Below are positions 1 through 9,436 of a stretch of DNA of 64,000 nucleotides, piece by piece. Within the stretch, counting starts at the first letter, position 1, and every line of letters starts with the position of its first letter. A model generated the notes under the pieces. The model saw only the letters and a list, made by a program, of their open reading frames with translations, was not told where the DNA came from and did no database searches. The position numbers and the translations under genes are program-made. This DNA is from Aquiflexum gelatinilyticum (GTDB taxonomy: Bacteria > Bacteroidota > Bacteroidia > Cytophagales > Cyclobacteriaceae), in assembly GCF_024741135.1 (NCBI RefSeq), contig NZ_JANSUY010000002.1, positions 1 to 64,000 of the forward strand, in the 5' to 3' direction.

Positions 1-158
1 GACTGTTAGAAGGTGTTTTACCAACTATTTTTGACCATTAGATCTGATAAAATTTCAATAATTTTTTTGTTTAACATTTGCCAAAAATCCTGTCTATCCA
101 AAATTTGGTCTGAAGTTCAAAACGAGCATCTGTGGACTATCGACTGTGAACTGATTCC

Positions 159-1508
159 TTATTTCACTCTCTTCCCATGCTTGATCACCATATCTACATT
201 TTGGAGTAAGCTGATGTAGCGCAAAACATCCCCGCGAACAGCGATGATATCGGCATATTTTCCTTCACTGATGGTCCCGTAATCTTGGTCAACGCGCATT
301 GAAACTGCCGGCCAATAAGTAGCGGCTTTGATGGTCAGCATCGGGTCAAATCCAAATTCATTGACCCACACATCCAACTCATTCCATGTACTTTGGCTAT
401 GAAATTTCATGGGAATACCCGAATCTGTTCCGATCATCATGACCACCCCGGCATCTTTGAGTTGGTTGATTTTTTTCTCCAATGTCGGCTTGCGAACAGG
501 TGTCAACTGAAAATATGGCATCCTTCCAGGATACCGCAAGGAAGCCCTGATATCTCTAATGATCGAGTCTGGCAAATCCAGGTGCCAAGAGGGGTCATCA
601 AGCTTTTCGGGATTATTGCGCATATACTCGTAGTTGTAAAGACCTTCCACAGTAGGTGTCCAAAACAAAGGTCCCATGTTCATCTTGGCAGTCCGCTCTT
701 TGATCATGGCTATGATGTCCTCAGGATATTCTGGAGCAGAGGAAAGTCCTGTATGTTCAAAACAATCAATCCCGATTTTCAATCCAACCCTGATTTCGTC
801 AGGCCGATGCGAATGCCCAACGACAGGTTTGCCATATTTATGCGCTTCATCAACTACTGCTTTGGCTTCCTCAAAAGTCATCTCGTCCTGATCGATCAGC
901 TTGATGACATCGACACCTGCATCAACCAGTATTTTGACTTTGTTCCGTGCGTCCTGAACCCCATTTACTCCCCATCGGAATTCCTCTGTTCTTGGATATG
1001 GCTTTTTTTGAATAAAAGGTCCTGACACATACACTGTCGGCCCGGGGATTTCTCCTTTATTGATCCTGTCTCTGACATTGATACTGGCTTCAAGTGGTGC
1101 TCCAAGTTCACGGGCACTTGTGACTCCCGCCATCAGCAATTGGTGTGCTGAAGACGGCATGATGACAGACTCAAAGATATCGATATAGGTACTGTCCCAA
1201 TGGGTATAATTGCTGTGCCCGTTGAGCATCAGGTGCACATGCATGTCCCAAAGTCCGGGAAGGACTGACATTCCTTCAGTGGAAATCACCTCGGCTCCGC
1301 TTGGAATCGCCAAGGTTCCCACCTGCCCGATTTCTTTGATCCGGTCATTTTCGATAATGATCACCGAATTTCGGAGAGGCGGACCACCAAAGCCGTCAAT
1401 CATAGTTCCTCCGACGAGGGCTTTGATATTTTGAGATTGGACAGCAAAGGAAACAAAAAGCAAAAGGGTTACAGCCCATTTGGCTTTATTCGAAATCATT
1501 GTTCTCAT
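159..1508 (-). CDS. Secreted metal-dependent amidohydrolase (imidazolonepropionase-like)
   Basis: Predicted exported hydrolase of 449 aa with an N-terminal signal peptide (hydrophobic stretch about residues 10-24, ending SQ). The metal-binding residues of the amidohydrolase superfamily are all present: the HxH pair H90/H92 in DMHVH, a lysine near K203 that could be the carboxylated bridging residue, H232/H234 in GHSH, H252 in FEHTG and D362 in GTDSG. The C-terminal IAVRGD and VIKHGK segments belong to the small beta-sandwich domain that flanks the barrel in these enzymes. Relatives act on cyclic amides or dipeptides such as prolidase substrates, but the substrate cannot be read from sequence. 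It is transcribed alone and leftward. The second Met (residue 4) is an equally good start. Confidence 0.88.
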   Translation of the reverse strand: MRTMISNKAKWAVTLLLFVSFAVQSQNIKALVGGTMIDGFGGPPLRNSVIIIENDRIKEIGQVGTLAIPSGAEVISTEGMSVLPGLWDMHVHLMLNGHSNYTHWDSTYIDIFESVIMPSSAHQLLMAGVTSARELGAPLEASINVRDRINKGEIPGPTVYVSGPFIQKKPYPRTEEFRWGVNGVQDARNKVKILVDAGVDVIKLIDQDEMTFEEAKAVVDEAHKYGKPVVGHSHRPDEIRVGLKIGIDCFEHTGLSSAPEYPEDIIAMIKERTAKMNMGPLFWTPTVEGLYNYEYMRNNPEKLDDPSWHLDLPDSIIRDIRASLRYPGRMPYFQLTPVRKPTLEKKINQLKDAGVVMMIGTDSGIPMKFHSQSTWNELDVWVNEFGFDPMLTIKAATYWPAVSMRVDQDYGTISEGKYADIIAVRGDVLRYISLLQNVDMVIKHGKRVK

Positions 1509-1646
1509 TCTAAATTCGGATAGGTTGACGTTTAAAATTTAGAGAATAAAATCGGTTTAAAAATTGCCAACCATGTAAATGAAATGAAGGCCTTGGTAGT
1601 CAGTTTTAAGTTTTTCCCCATCTTTGTTGATAGACTCCCAAAAATT

Positions 1647-2360
1647 ATGAGCAAAGGAAAACTGTTTTTGATCCCAACTGTCCTTGCAGAAAACACTGCT
1701 GACAAGGTCATCAGCCCCCAGGTAAAAGAAACTGTGAAGAATCTAAGTTATTTTTTGGTTGAAAATGTCCGTACAGCAAGACGGTATATCAGCAGTCTTA
1801 GACTTGGAATTACCATTGAGGATTTAAAATTTGAAATTCTCGATAAAAGCACCAAAGGCGCTGAATTGGAGAGAATTATGAAACCTTTGTTTTCAGGACA
1901 GGATGTTGGGGTAATGTCAGAAGCTGGCTGTCCAGGGATCGCGGATCCGGGTTCGGCAGCAGCAGCCTACGCCCATGCCAAGGGTATAAAAGTTGTTCCG
2001 CTTTCTGGGCCAAGTTCAATGTTTTTGGCTTTGATGGGTTCAGGATTCAACGGACAGTCATTTGCATTTCATGGTTATTTGCCAATCGAGAAGAAGGACA
2101 GGATTCTTGCGATTAAAAACCTGGAAACTGAATCTGCAAAAAACAACAGGACTCAGATCTTTATGGAAACGCCTTTTCGCAACAATCACCTCATGGAAGA
2201 TTTAAAGAATACACTTAATCCAGATACGAAGTTATGTATTGCAAAAAATGTGACAGGTCCAGATGAAATGATCCTAACCAAACCTGTTTCGGAGTGGAGA
2301 AAATCCCAACTGGACCTGCACAAAATTCCTGTAGTGTTTGTTCTTTACGCTGGAAATTAA
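1647..2360 (+). CDS. SAM-dependent methyltransferase, RsmI-like (tetrapyrrole methylase fold)
   Basis: Cytoplasmic methyltransferase of 237 aa related to RsmI, which 2'-O-methylates C1402 of 16S rRNA. This is the shorter Bacteroidota branch of the family, so the rRNA target is an inference. Visible family blocks are LFLIPTVLAE at the N-terminus, the SEAGCPGIADPG loop that helps bind SAM, the PLSGPSS segment and MASGFNGQ-type sequence (here LMGSGFNGQ), then ETPFRNN. The reading frame stays open 63 bases further upstream, but family members start at the ATG used here (MSKGKLFLIP). Its TAA stop overlaps the stop of the convergent transglycosylase gene. Confidence 0.85.
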   Translation: MSKGKLFLIPTVLAENTADKVISPQVKETVKNLSYFLVENVRTARRYISSLRLGITIEDLKFEILDKSTKGAELERIMKPLFSGQDVGVMSEAGCPGIADPGSAAAAYAHAKGIKVVPLSGPSSMFLALMGSGFNGQSFAFHGYLPIEKKDRILAIKNLETESAKNNRTQIFMETPFRNNHLMEDLKNTLNPDTKLCIAKNVTGPDEMILTKPVSEWRKSQLDLHKIPVVFVLYAGN

Positions 2361-3757
2361 GGTTCTATCAACACCCTATAGGAGTCGTAAAGTGTCAAAA
2401 TATCTTCTACATATGACACAGCTAGGTGTCCTTTAGCATATCCGCTTCTGACAACGGGGTCTTTGTAGTATTGTGGGTCAGACTTTAAAGTCAGGTAATG
2501 GGCAACATTCTTCCAGCTTTTGTTATTGCCGCCATACTTTAATGTTAGGTTCCATGCATCAAGAACGTGACCATGACCGACATTGTAAGAGGAAAGGATA
2601 AACTTGATCCTTTCATTGCTTTCGGGCACTTTTTCCTTCCAAAACTTATCTAGGTATTTAAGGTAGTTTACCCCTCCCATTAAGCTTTGAACAGGGTCGT
2701 TGGGATTTTCAACGCCAAAGCGCTCCAAGGTTACCGGCATCAACTGCAACAAGCCTGTGGCACCTGCATAGGAGGTGGCTGTTGTATCAAACCCCGACTC
2801 TTTATACACCAACGAGGCTAACATTCTCCAATCCCAACCTAGGTTTTCTGCTCCCTTTTTGATCAGGTCATCGTATTGGGAGATTTTATTGCCACCTAGT
2901 GAAGAAAAAGAACTGTTTGCCCTGAAATAATGATTTTTAGAATTTTGAAAATACTTGGCATACAAAGTCCTGATATATCCGGATTTATTTTTTTTCTCAA
3001 TCCACTGATTGACTTCATTTTCAAGATTTGGTGCATTTTTTCTGATTGCCCAAGCAACATCGGCCTTGGAACTGATCTCCACATCTATATCAAGGTCATT
3101 GTAATAGGTTTCATTTACCATGGCGACTACCTTATCCACCACAGTGAATTCGATTTCCCCCTTGTTTACTTTATTTACAAGGAAATCACTGCTTCCTTTT
3201 TCCTCCAATACAGAAAGTGTAATCCCAAGGTCATTTTGAAGAGAACATAATTGTGATTTAAAAATAGCGTCTTTTTGGATGTATACTACCTTTCCATTCA
3301 AATCCTTTGGGTCTTTTACTTTGGAAGGGCCATCCTTTTGGACCAGGACAGTACCCATACTTCCAATCGGTGCAGTGAATGAAGCAAATTTTTTCCTGTC
3401 CTCGTTGACAGCAAGGTTCATTGCAACGATGTCTGCCTTTCCCTTGTTTAATAAATAAAATGCTTCTTCTATATCCGATTTGACAATGAGATGAAGTCTC
3501 ACTCCAAGAGAAGATGCCAAGGACTTCAGCATTTCAAACTCATAACCCATCCTTCTCCCCCTGTAGATATAATAACTGGTGGAAGAATTATCGACAACAG
3601 CCCTGATGTAGCCTCTTTTTATGATTTCATCCAAATCCAACTGAACGGGATTATCCCAAAAACTAACCTCTGTCTCGGTTCTTTCAAATAGGGTACATTG
3701 AAACCCAAAAATCGTAAATATTATCAAAAACAGTAAATTGATTCCTGTCTTCTTCAT
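2357..3757 (-). CDS. MltF-like membrane-bound lytic murein transglycosylase
   Basis: A 466-aa lipoprotein-type protein (hydrophobic segment then Cys21 in FGFQC) with two domains. Residues about 35-270 resemble a periplasmic solute-binding (SBP family 3) domain. Residues about 295-466 form an SLT lysozyme-like domain with the catalytic Glu320 in YKESGF, followed by AGATGLLQLMP and a SYNVG motif typical of family 1 lytic transglycosylases. The combination is that of MltF, which cleaves peptidoglycan glycan strands to 1,6-anhydro products at the cell envelope. The frame extends 16 codons further upstream, but the Met used here starts directly at the lysine-containing signal sequence. Convergent with the methyltransferase gene, with overlapping stop codons. 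Confidence 0.9.
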   Translation of the reverse strand: MKKTGINLLFLIIFTIFGFQCTLFERTETEVSFWDNPVQLDLDEIIKRGYIRAVVDNSSTSYYIYRGRRMGYEFEMLKSLASSLGVRLHLIVKSDIEEAFYLLNKGKADIVAMNLAVNEDRKKFASFTAPIGSMGTVLVQKDGPSKVKDPKDLNGKVVYIQKDAIFKSQLCSLQNDLGITLSVLEEKGSSDFLVNKVNKGEIEFTVVDKVVAMVNETYYNDLDIDVEISSKADVAWAIRKNAPNLENEVNQWIEKKNKSGYIRTLYAKYFQNSKNHYFRANSSFSSLGGNKISQYDDLIKKGAENLGWDWRMLASLVYKESGFDTTATSYAGATGLLQLMPVTLERFGVENPNDPVQSLMGGVNYLKYLDKFWKEKVPESNERIKFILSSYNVGHGHVLDAWNLTLKYGGNNKSWKNVAHYLTLKSDPQYYKDPVVRSGYAKGHLAVSYVEDILTLYDSYRVLIEP

Positions 3758-3855
3758 TCCATTTGTGTCCCTTTCAGGACTTTGGTTTATACAAAGATCG
3801 TTCAAAGCAAATTACATACCAAATTTATTGCGTTATGAAATACATTTTTTTGCAT

Positions 3856-3885
3856 AAAAAAACACCAATGAAAAATCATTGGTGT
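3856..3885 (-). terminator. Rho-independent terminator of the RND efflux operon
   Basis: Perfect 10-bp inverted repeat (ACACCAATGA at 3862-3871 and its complement at 3876-3885) with an AAAA loop. Read on the minus strand, the hairpin is followed by a run of seven Ts. It lies 40 bp beyond the tolC-like stop codon. Confidence 0.85.
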
Positions 3886-3924
3886 CATATAACTCTGATT
3901 TTCAATTATTTATATTCAAATCGA

Positions 3925-5274
3925 TTAATCAATGGTTAATTGAAAATTTTCTTTCCCTTCTTGGAAAAAAATCCTTCCGGAAAGCCTCATCAACTCAATT
4001 TCCATTTCTTTGATGTTAAATATTGCCGTCAACAACCTGTTTTCTGCAGTCAATAAATTGAGCTGTGCATCCCTGAATTGAAGGTAGTCGGAAATACCTA
4101 ACCTGAACCTTTCCAAAGCAATGTCGGCATTCTCTGTGGCTACCTTATAATTGACGTATTCAATCTCTAGGAGCTCTTTATTGGTAAGGTAAGTATTGTA
4201 GGCCCGTTGGATATCTGAATTCATCATGATCTCCATATCCTTTACTGCAAGTTCAGCATTCAGTTTTTGGACTTTGGCATTTTGGATTCTTCTATTGACC
4301 GTAAAACCTGTGAATATATTCAAAGACAGTGTGGCTCCATAATTAAATCCTTGCCTCTGGTTTTGAAGCAAGAACCCCGCCTCTGATTTGAGTGTGTTGT
4401 TATTGTATGCACCGTTTAGGTTAATGGTAGGAAGTCTCAATGCCTGTGTTTCCTTAAGCGCAAGAAATGCATCATTTTCTTGTCTTTGGGCCAAAAGGAA
4501 CAGTTTGTTGTTCATGGCAGCATTTTCCATTAGCTCTTCCAATCCCAAATGTGTTTCAATCACAATCGTATCATTGACCACAAAATTGGTAGAAGGGGGT
4601 AAGGCCAACAATTCATTGATATTGATTTTGGCATTTTTTATAATCAATTCCTGATTGGTCAACAAGGACGAATCAGCATTGTAATCGACCTGCGCTGTAA
4701 GGAAATCACTCCTACCGGCGCCACCAAGTTCATACCTTGCCTTGGCAATATCCAATCTGGCCTGAGAGAGATCAAGTGTCGTTCTCAACACATTGTAACG
4801 CTGAGATTCGAGTACCAACCTAAAGTACGCATTTGAAATTGCGGCAACAGTGTTTTCTACCAAAACTTTTGCTTGGAGATCACTCATATCGGCCATGACT
4901 CCCAATCTCTTGAGGGTATAAATTGTTTCAGGCCGAAAACCGTAAAAACCAACAATTGAATAGTTTTCGGTATTGGATTTTGCACCATCAATCCTGGTAG
5001 GATTATCGGGATTGGTAACAAAAGTCTGCTCAACATCCTCGTTACTGAAAGATCGGATGGCATTGGCATCTATGACTGGCATAAAGAAACTTCCAATACC
5101 AATTTTTACGTCCCTTTCGGCAATCACCACATTGTTTGCAGCTATCTTGATCCCATAATTCTTCTCCAGACCCATCAAAACTGCTTTTTCCAAATCAAGT
5201 ATTTCTCCATCTTGTGCAAACAGAGAAAACGTTGCCCAAGTACTGAGCACCAATAATAAAAGTAACTTTCTCAT
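3925..5274 (-). CDS. TolC-family outer membrane efflux protein
   Basis: Outer-membrane channel component of a tripartite efflux pump, 449 aa with a cleavable signal peptide (ending FAQ near residue 21). The body has two similar alpha-helical halves with the OEP-family pattern of long helices rich in Ala, Leu, Asn and Gln, for example the AKARYELGGAGRSDFLTAQ and ALERFRLGISDYLQFRDAQ segments. These are the equivalent repeat helices of the two halves. It is the last gene of the efflux operon. Its ATG overlaps the pump gene's TAA stop (TAATG), so translational coupling is likely. A strong terminator follows. Confidence 0.93.
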   Translation of the reverse strand: MRKLLLLLVLSTWATFSLFAQDGEILDLEKAVLMGLEKNYGIKIAANNVVIAERDVKIGIGSFFMPVIDANAIRSFSNEDVEQTFVTNPDNPTRIDGAKSNTENYSIVGFYGFRPETIYTLKRLGVMADMSDLQAKVLVENTVAAISNAYFRLVLESQRYNVLRTTLDLSQARLDIAKARYELGGAGRSDFLTAQVDYNADSSLLTNQELIIKNAKININELLALPPSTNFVVNDTIVIETHLGLEELMENAAMNNKLFLLAQRQENDAFLALKETQALRLPTINLNGAYNNNTLKSEAGFLLQNQRQGFNYGATLSLNIFTGFTVNRRIQNAKVQKLNAELAVKDMEIMMNSDIQRAYNTYLTNKELLEIEYVNYKVATENADIALERFRLGISDYLQFRDAQLNLLTAENRLLTAIFNIKEMEIELMRLSGRIFFQEGKENFQLTID

Positions 5275-8200
5275 TAGACTCTTGCTAATCTTCCTTTCTT
5301 GGATGTTAAATAGGTATAAATGGCCGGGATAATAAATAGTGTCAGTATCGTTGAAAATGCCAATCCACCGATGACAGCAACTCCCATAGGAACCCTGCTT
5401 TCTGCACCTGCTCCAAGAGCCAAGGCTATCGGCAGGATACCCAAAATAGTGGACAAACTCGTCATCAAAATCGGTCTGAACCTGGCAGCAGATGCTCCAA
5501 TGATTGATTCATCTATAGACATACCTTGAGCTTTTCGCTGGTTGGCAAATTCCACGATCAAGATTCCATTTTTAGTCACTAAACCTATGAGCATGATGAT
5601 ACCTATCTGGCTGAAAATATTTAATGTAAAATCAAATATCCATAAGGAGAACAAGGCACCAAACAATGCCAATGGTACGGTGAACATAATCGTGAGCGGA
5701 TCCATGAAACTTTCAAACTGAGCAGAAAGGACCAGATAAATCAACACCAATGCAAAAAGGAATGCGAAGATCAAACTGTTTGAACTCTCCCTGAATTCCT
5801 TGGAAAGACCCGATACATCAGTGCTGTAAGTATCGTCTAAGACCTCTCCAGCTATTCTGTCCATTTCATCAAGACCAGCTCCTATGGTATATCCATCAGC
5901 CAATCCCGCAGAAACAGTTGCACTTACAAATCTGTTGAAACGGTATAATTGTGGCGGAGTACTTTTTTCTTTGATGGTGACCAAGTTGTCCAGTTGGATC
6001 AGTTGGCCATTATCAGCCCTTACATAAAGCATTCTCAAATTGATAGGTTCATTCCTGTCAGCGAGCTGCATTTCACCTACTACCTGATATTGTTTCCCAT
6101 TCATGATAAAGTAGGCAAACCTTTGACCTGAGTAGGATAGTTGAAGCGTCCTGGCTATTTCCTGAACAGAAACACCTACATTTCTTGCCTTTTCTCTATT
6201 GATTTCAACTTCGATTTCAGGTTTTGTAAACTTCAGGTTGATATCGGAAAAACTGAATACAGGACTCTGACCGGCTTTTTCCATAAAAGTGGGAATGACT
6301 TCTTTCAATTTTTCCAAGGTTGGAGCTTGGATGACGTATTGCACAGGCAATCCACCTCTCCTGTCACCGATTGATTGCGGTTGGGTGACAAAAGCCCGTA
6401 CTGCTGTATATTTTTTGATCATTCCGGATACCTGACCAAAAACTTCCATTTGGCTTCTCTCTCTATCTGCTGCATCAACCAAAATCAATCTAAGAAAACC
6501 CGAATTGGTACTAGAGGTTCCAAAACCCGGTGAGGTGACTGTTGTAATTCCTGCTCTTTCTTCTTCAGGAATCTGATTCATAAAATCAGCTGTCATTTCA
6601 TCGAGGACTTTGTCCATGTATCCAAACGTCGCTCCTTCAGGACCGGAAATATTGACCCTCATTTCACCCCTATCCTCCACAGGTGCCAATTCAGTAGGGA
6701 TAACTTTGAAGAAATAATAAATCCCAAACACCATGACGATGATAACGGCAAATGCACTCCATCTCACTTTCATGAACTTATCCAATGCGCCTTCATAAAG
6801 ATTGTTAAGCCAGACAAAGAAGGGCTCTGTCCAATTGTAAAAGGCATTATGCTTTTCTCTTTTTTTCAAAAGCTTGGCACTTAGCATTGGGGTCATGGTC
6901 AATGCGACAAACGAGGAAATAATGACCGCTCCTGCTACCACGATTCCAAATTCCCTAAAGAGTCTACCGGTAGTACCTGTCAAGAAAATAACAGGAAGGA
7001 ATACCGCTGCAAGGGCAACTGTGGTGGCAATAACTGCAAAGAAAATCTCCTCAGAACCTTTTGCTGCTGCCGTATCGGGATTTTCGCCCTTTTCAATTCT
7101 GGAATAAATATTTTCAAGTACGACAATGGCGTCATCTACGACAAGTCCGATAGATAATACAATACCCAAAAGTGTGAGCACATTGATGGAGAAATCCATC
7201 AAATACATAATAAAAAACACCCCAATCAACGAAATGGGAATGGTCAAAACCGGAATGAAAGTTGTCCTCCAATCTCTCAGAAACAAGAATATAATCGACA
7301 CCACAAGTATGAAGGCAATAAAAATAGTTTCCTGAACCTCTTTGATAGAGCTTCTGATAAAAGTGGTGGAATCAAAACCAATATCGACCCTGATATCACT
7401 TGGCAAATCTTTCTTGATAGTTTCAAGTCTTTTGTAAAACTCATCTACGATCTCAATATTATTGGATCCGGGAAGCGGTACCAACACTACCCCAACCATG
7501 GGCACACCGTCTCTTTTGAGTACAGTCCGTTCGTTTAAAGCCGACATCTCAGCAGCTCCAATATCTTGAAATCTGACGATGTTGTTTTGGTCCTCTTTGA
7601 TGATCAAGGAATTAAATTCTTGAGGCGTGCTCAGCCTGCTTTTAGTCCTGACAGAAAGTTCGATGGCCTCTCCTTCAATTCTTCCGGAAGGCAATTCGAC
7701 GTTTTCGCTCTGAACCTTATTCAGTACATCAAGTGGTGTCACACCATAGGAAGCCATTTTTAAGGGATCCATCCGGAGACGGATTGCATACCTTTTTTCT
7801 CCCCAAATCTGTACGGTACTCACTCCGGGAATGGTCTGTAACCTTTCCTTAAAAATATTGGAAGCAATATCCGATAGGTCCAATAGGTTTCTTGTCGCAC
7901 TCTGTACAGCCAAAAAGACAATCGGCTGTGAATCAGAATCCGCCTTGGAAACTACCGGAGGTTCGGTATCTGGAGGTAAGTTTCTTTGGGCACCCGAAAC
8001 CTTATCTCTAACGTCATTGGCAGCAGCTTCAAGGTCAGCTCCTACATCAAATTCCACAGTAATATTACTTGTACCATCATTACTTGTTGAAGTCAGCGAT
8101 TTGATACCGGCGATACCGTTGATGGCTTCTTCTAAAGGCTCGGTGATCTGGGCTTCAATAACATCTGCATTGGCACCTACATAAGTCGTCCTTACATTGA

Positions 8201-8336
8201 TAATTGGTGGATCGACGCTTGGAAACTCCCTAATACCCAAGAAACTGATCCCAATAATCCCAAATAGCATTATTGTTAATGACATTACTATGGCAAGAAC
8301 AGGTCTGCTGATACTGATACTTGATAAACTAGCCAT
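5274..8336 (-). CDS. RND-family efflux pump, inner membrane permease (AcrB/MexB type, HAE1)
   Basis: Proton-driven inner-membrane exporter of 1020 aa, the usual RND length. The N-terminus (SISRPVLAIVMSLTIMLFG) is the first membrane helix. TM4 carries the proton-relay Asp pair in GLVVDDAIVV, and the second half repeats the layout with GLVTKNGILIVEF and the SxxxR/FRPILMT segment. Two large periplasmic porter domains lie between TM1/TM2 and TM7/TM8. Substrates are probably hydrophobic drugs or detergents, as in the HAE1 group, but specificity cannot be read from sequence. It sits between adaptor and TolC genes with 3-bp spacing upstream and a one-base overlap downstream. Confidence 0.95.
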   Translation of the reverse strand: MASLSSISISRPVLAIVMSLTIMLFGIIGISFLGIREFPSVDPPIINVRTTYVGANADVIEAQITEPLEEAINGIAGIKSLTSTSNDGTSNITVEFDVGADLEAAANDVRDKVSGAQRNLPPDTEPPVVSKADSDSQPIVFLAVQSATRNLLDLSDIASNIFKERLQTIPGVSTVQIWGEKRYAIRLRMDPLKMASYGVTPLDVLNKVQSENVELPSGRIEGEAIELSVRTKSRLSTPQEFNSLIIKEDQNNIVRFQDIGAAEMSALNERTVLKRDGVPMVGVVLVPLPGSNNIEIVDEFYKRLETIKKDLPSDIRVDIGFDSTTFIRSSIKEVQETIFIAFILVVSIIFLFLRDWRTTFIPVLTIPISLIGVFFIMYLMDFSINVLTLLGIVLSIGLVVDDAIVVLENIYSRIEKGENPDTAAAKGSEEIFFAVIATTVALAAVFLPVIFLTGTTGRLFREFGIVVAGAVIISSFVALTMTPMLSAKLLKKREKHNAFYNWTEPFFVWLNNLYEGALDKFMKVRWSAFAVIIVMVFGIYYFFKVIPTELAPVEDRGEMRVNISGPEGATFGYMDKVLDEMTADFMNQIPEEERAGITTVTSPGFGTSSTNSGFLRLILVDAADRERSQMEVFGQVSGMIKKYTAVRAFVTQPQSIGDRRGGLPVQYVIQAPTLEKLKEVIPTFMEKAGQSPVFSFSDINLKFTKPEIEVEINREKARNVGVSVQEIARTLQLSYSGQRFAYFIMNGKQYQVVGEMQLADRNEPINLRMLYVRADNGQLIQLDNLVTIKEKSTPPQLYRFNRFVSATVSAGLADGYTIGAGLDEMDRIAGEVLDDTYSTDVSGLSKEFRESSNSLIFAFLFALVLIYLVLSAQFESFMDPLTIMFTVPLALFGALFSLWIFDFTLNIFSQIGIIMLIGLVTKNGILIVEFANQRKAQGMSIDESIIGASAARFRPILMTSLSTILGILPIALALGAGAESRVPMGVAVIGGLAFSTILTLFIIPAIYTYLTSKKGRLARV

Positions 8337-8339
8337 CTT

Positions 8340-9431
8340 CTAATTGATTTTAGTGTAAGTGACAGGCATTCCTGTTCTCACTTGCAATACTCCGGTGCTC
8401 AATACCAAGTCACCTTCTTTCAATCCATCAACAATCTGTACAAAACTCTCCGTACGTGTTCCGATAGATACCTTTCTTTCCTCAATTTTACTTTCTTGGT
8501 TGACAATAAACACTTTATATCCTGCAAGTTCAGGAATGACAGATTCCGCAGGAACCATCAATGCATTTTCTTCAACACCGAGGATATATTTGATCCTTAC
8601 AAACATTCCCGGCAAAAACTTACGCTCTCGGTTTGGGCTTTGCGCTCTGATTTTTAAGGTTCGTGTTCCGGTGTCAATTGTAGGCTCAAAGGCAAATACC
8701 GTTCCTTCAACATCCTTTCCTTCTGATTCATTGGAAAAGATAATTTTTGAACCGACGCTCACTTGGTTTGCATAGCGCTCAGGAATGGAAAACTCGATTT
8801 TGATCGGGTCAATATTGACAATATTTGCTATGACATCTGATGGTCCGATGACACTTCCTTCTGAAATCATCCTCAAACCCAAAACCCCGTCAAAAGGAGC
8901 TCGGATCACTGTTTTTGTCAACTGTGCCTCTACCAATTTGATGTCTGAAAGGTTGGTATTGAACTGGTTAAGGACAATATCGTATTCTTCCTGACTGATT
9001 GCCTCCTTGGCCAGAAGTTGCTTTTGCCTGTTTTCCTGACTTTGGAAAAGCTTCCTGGTGAAGTCAAGTCTTTGGTATTGGGCATTCAGTTCATCGTCAT
9101 TGAGATAAATAAGCGGTGTTCCTTTTTTTACAAACTGCCCTTCATTGAAGGAAATCTTTTTTACCAAGCCTGATATTTCGGCCCTTAAGTTTACACTCTC
9201 ATTGGGAATAATGGTACCCGTGACGCTGAGGTTGTTCTCCAGTCTTTCCGGACGGATTTCAACTACATTGACCGGGATGGGCTGACCAGACCCCTGCGGT
9301 CCACCTGGCTGGGAGGAAGAGGCTACCTCTTTGGTATTTCCCATAATCTGATCCCACCTTGGGTAAATAAAAATCACTGCCAATACTAGTATTATGGCTA
9401 TAATTAAAACGGTTTTGGTTTGTTTTTTCAT
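8340..9431 (-). CDS. RND efflux periplasmic adaptor subunit (membrane fusion protein, HlyD/MexA type)
   Basis: Adaptor linking the inner-membrane pump to TolC, 363 aa. An N-terminal membrane anchor (residues about 7-24) leads into the split lipoyl/barrel-sandwich domain. LRAEISGLVKKISFNEGQ forms one half and the APFDGVLG motif the other. Between them is an alpha-helical hairpin (about residues 115-165), then beta-barrel and membrane-proximal domains. A short Ser/Gly/Pro-rich linker follows the anchor. Third gene of the operon, only 3 bp before the pump start codon and 5 bp after the alpha/beta hydrolase gene. Confidence 0.93.
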   Translation of the reverse strand: MKKQTKTVLIIAIILVLAVIFIYPRWDQIMGNTKEVASSSQPGGPQGSGQPIPVNVVEIRPERLENNLSVTGTIIPNESVNLRAEISGLVKKISFNEGQFVKKGTPLIYLNDDELNAQYQRLDFTRKLFQSQENRQKQLLAKEAISQEEYDIVLNQFNTNLSDIKLVEAQLTKTVIRAPFDGVLGLRMISEGSVIGPSDVIANIVNIDPIKIEFSIPERYANQVSVGSKIIFSNESEGKDVEGTVFAFEPTIDTGTRTLKIRAQSPNRERKFLPGMFVRIKYILGVEENALMVPAESVIPELAGYKVFIVNQESKIEERKVSIGTRTESFVQIVDGLKEGDLVLSTGVLQVRTGMPVTYTKIN

Positions 9432-9436
9432 TCTAT

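Noticed and set aside
13-219. 68-codon ORF at the left edge
   Set aside because: Overlaps the end of the amidohydrolase gene on the other strand, has no signal or family pattern. Bases 1-158 hold nothing else I can name.
393-1025. 210-codon plus-strand ORF opposite the amidohydrolase gene
   Set aside because: The opposite strand encodes a full enzyme with its metal ligands; this frame shows no protein features.
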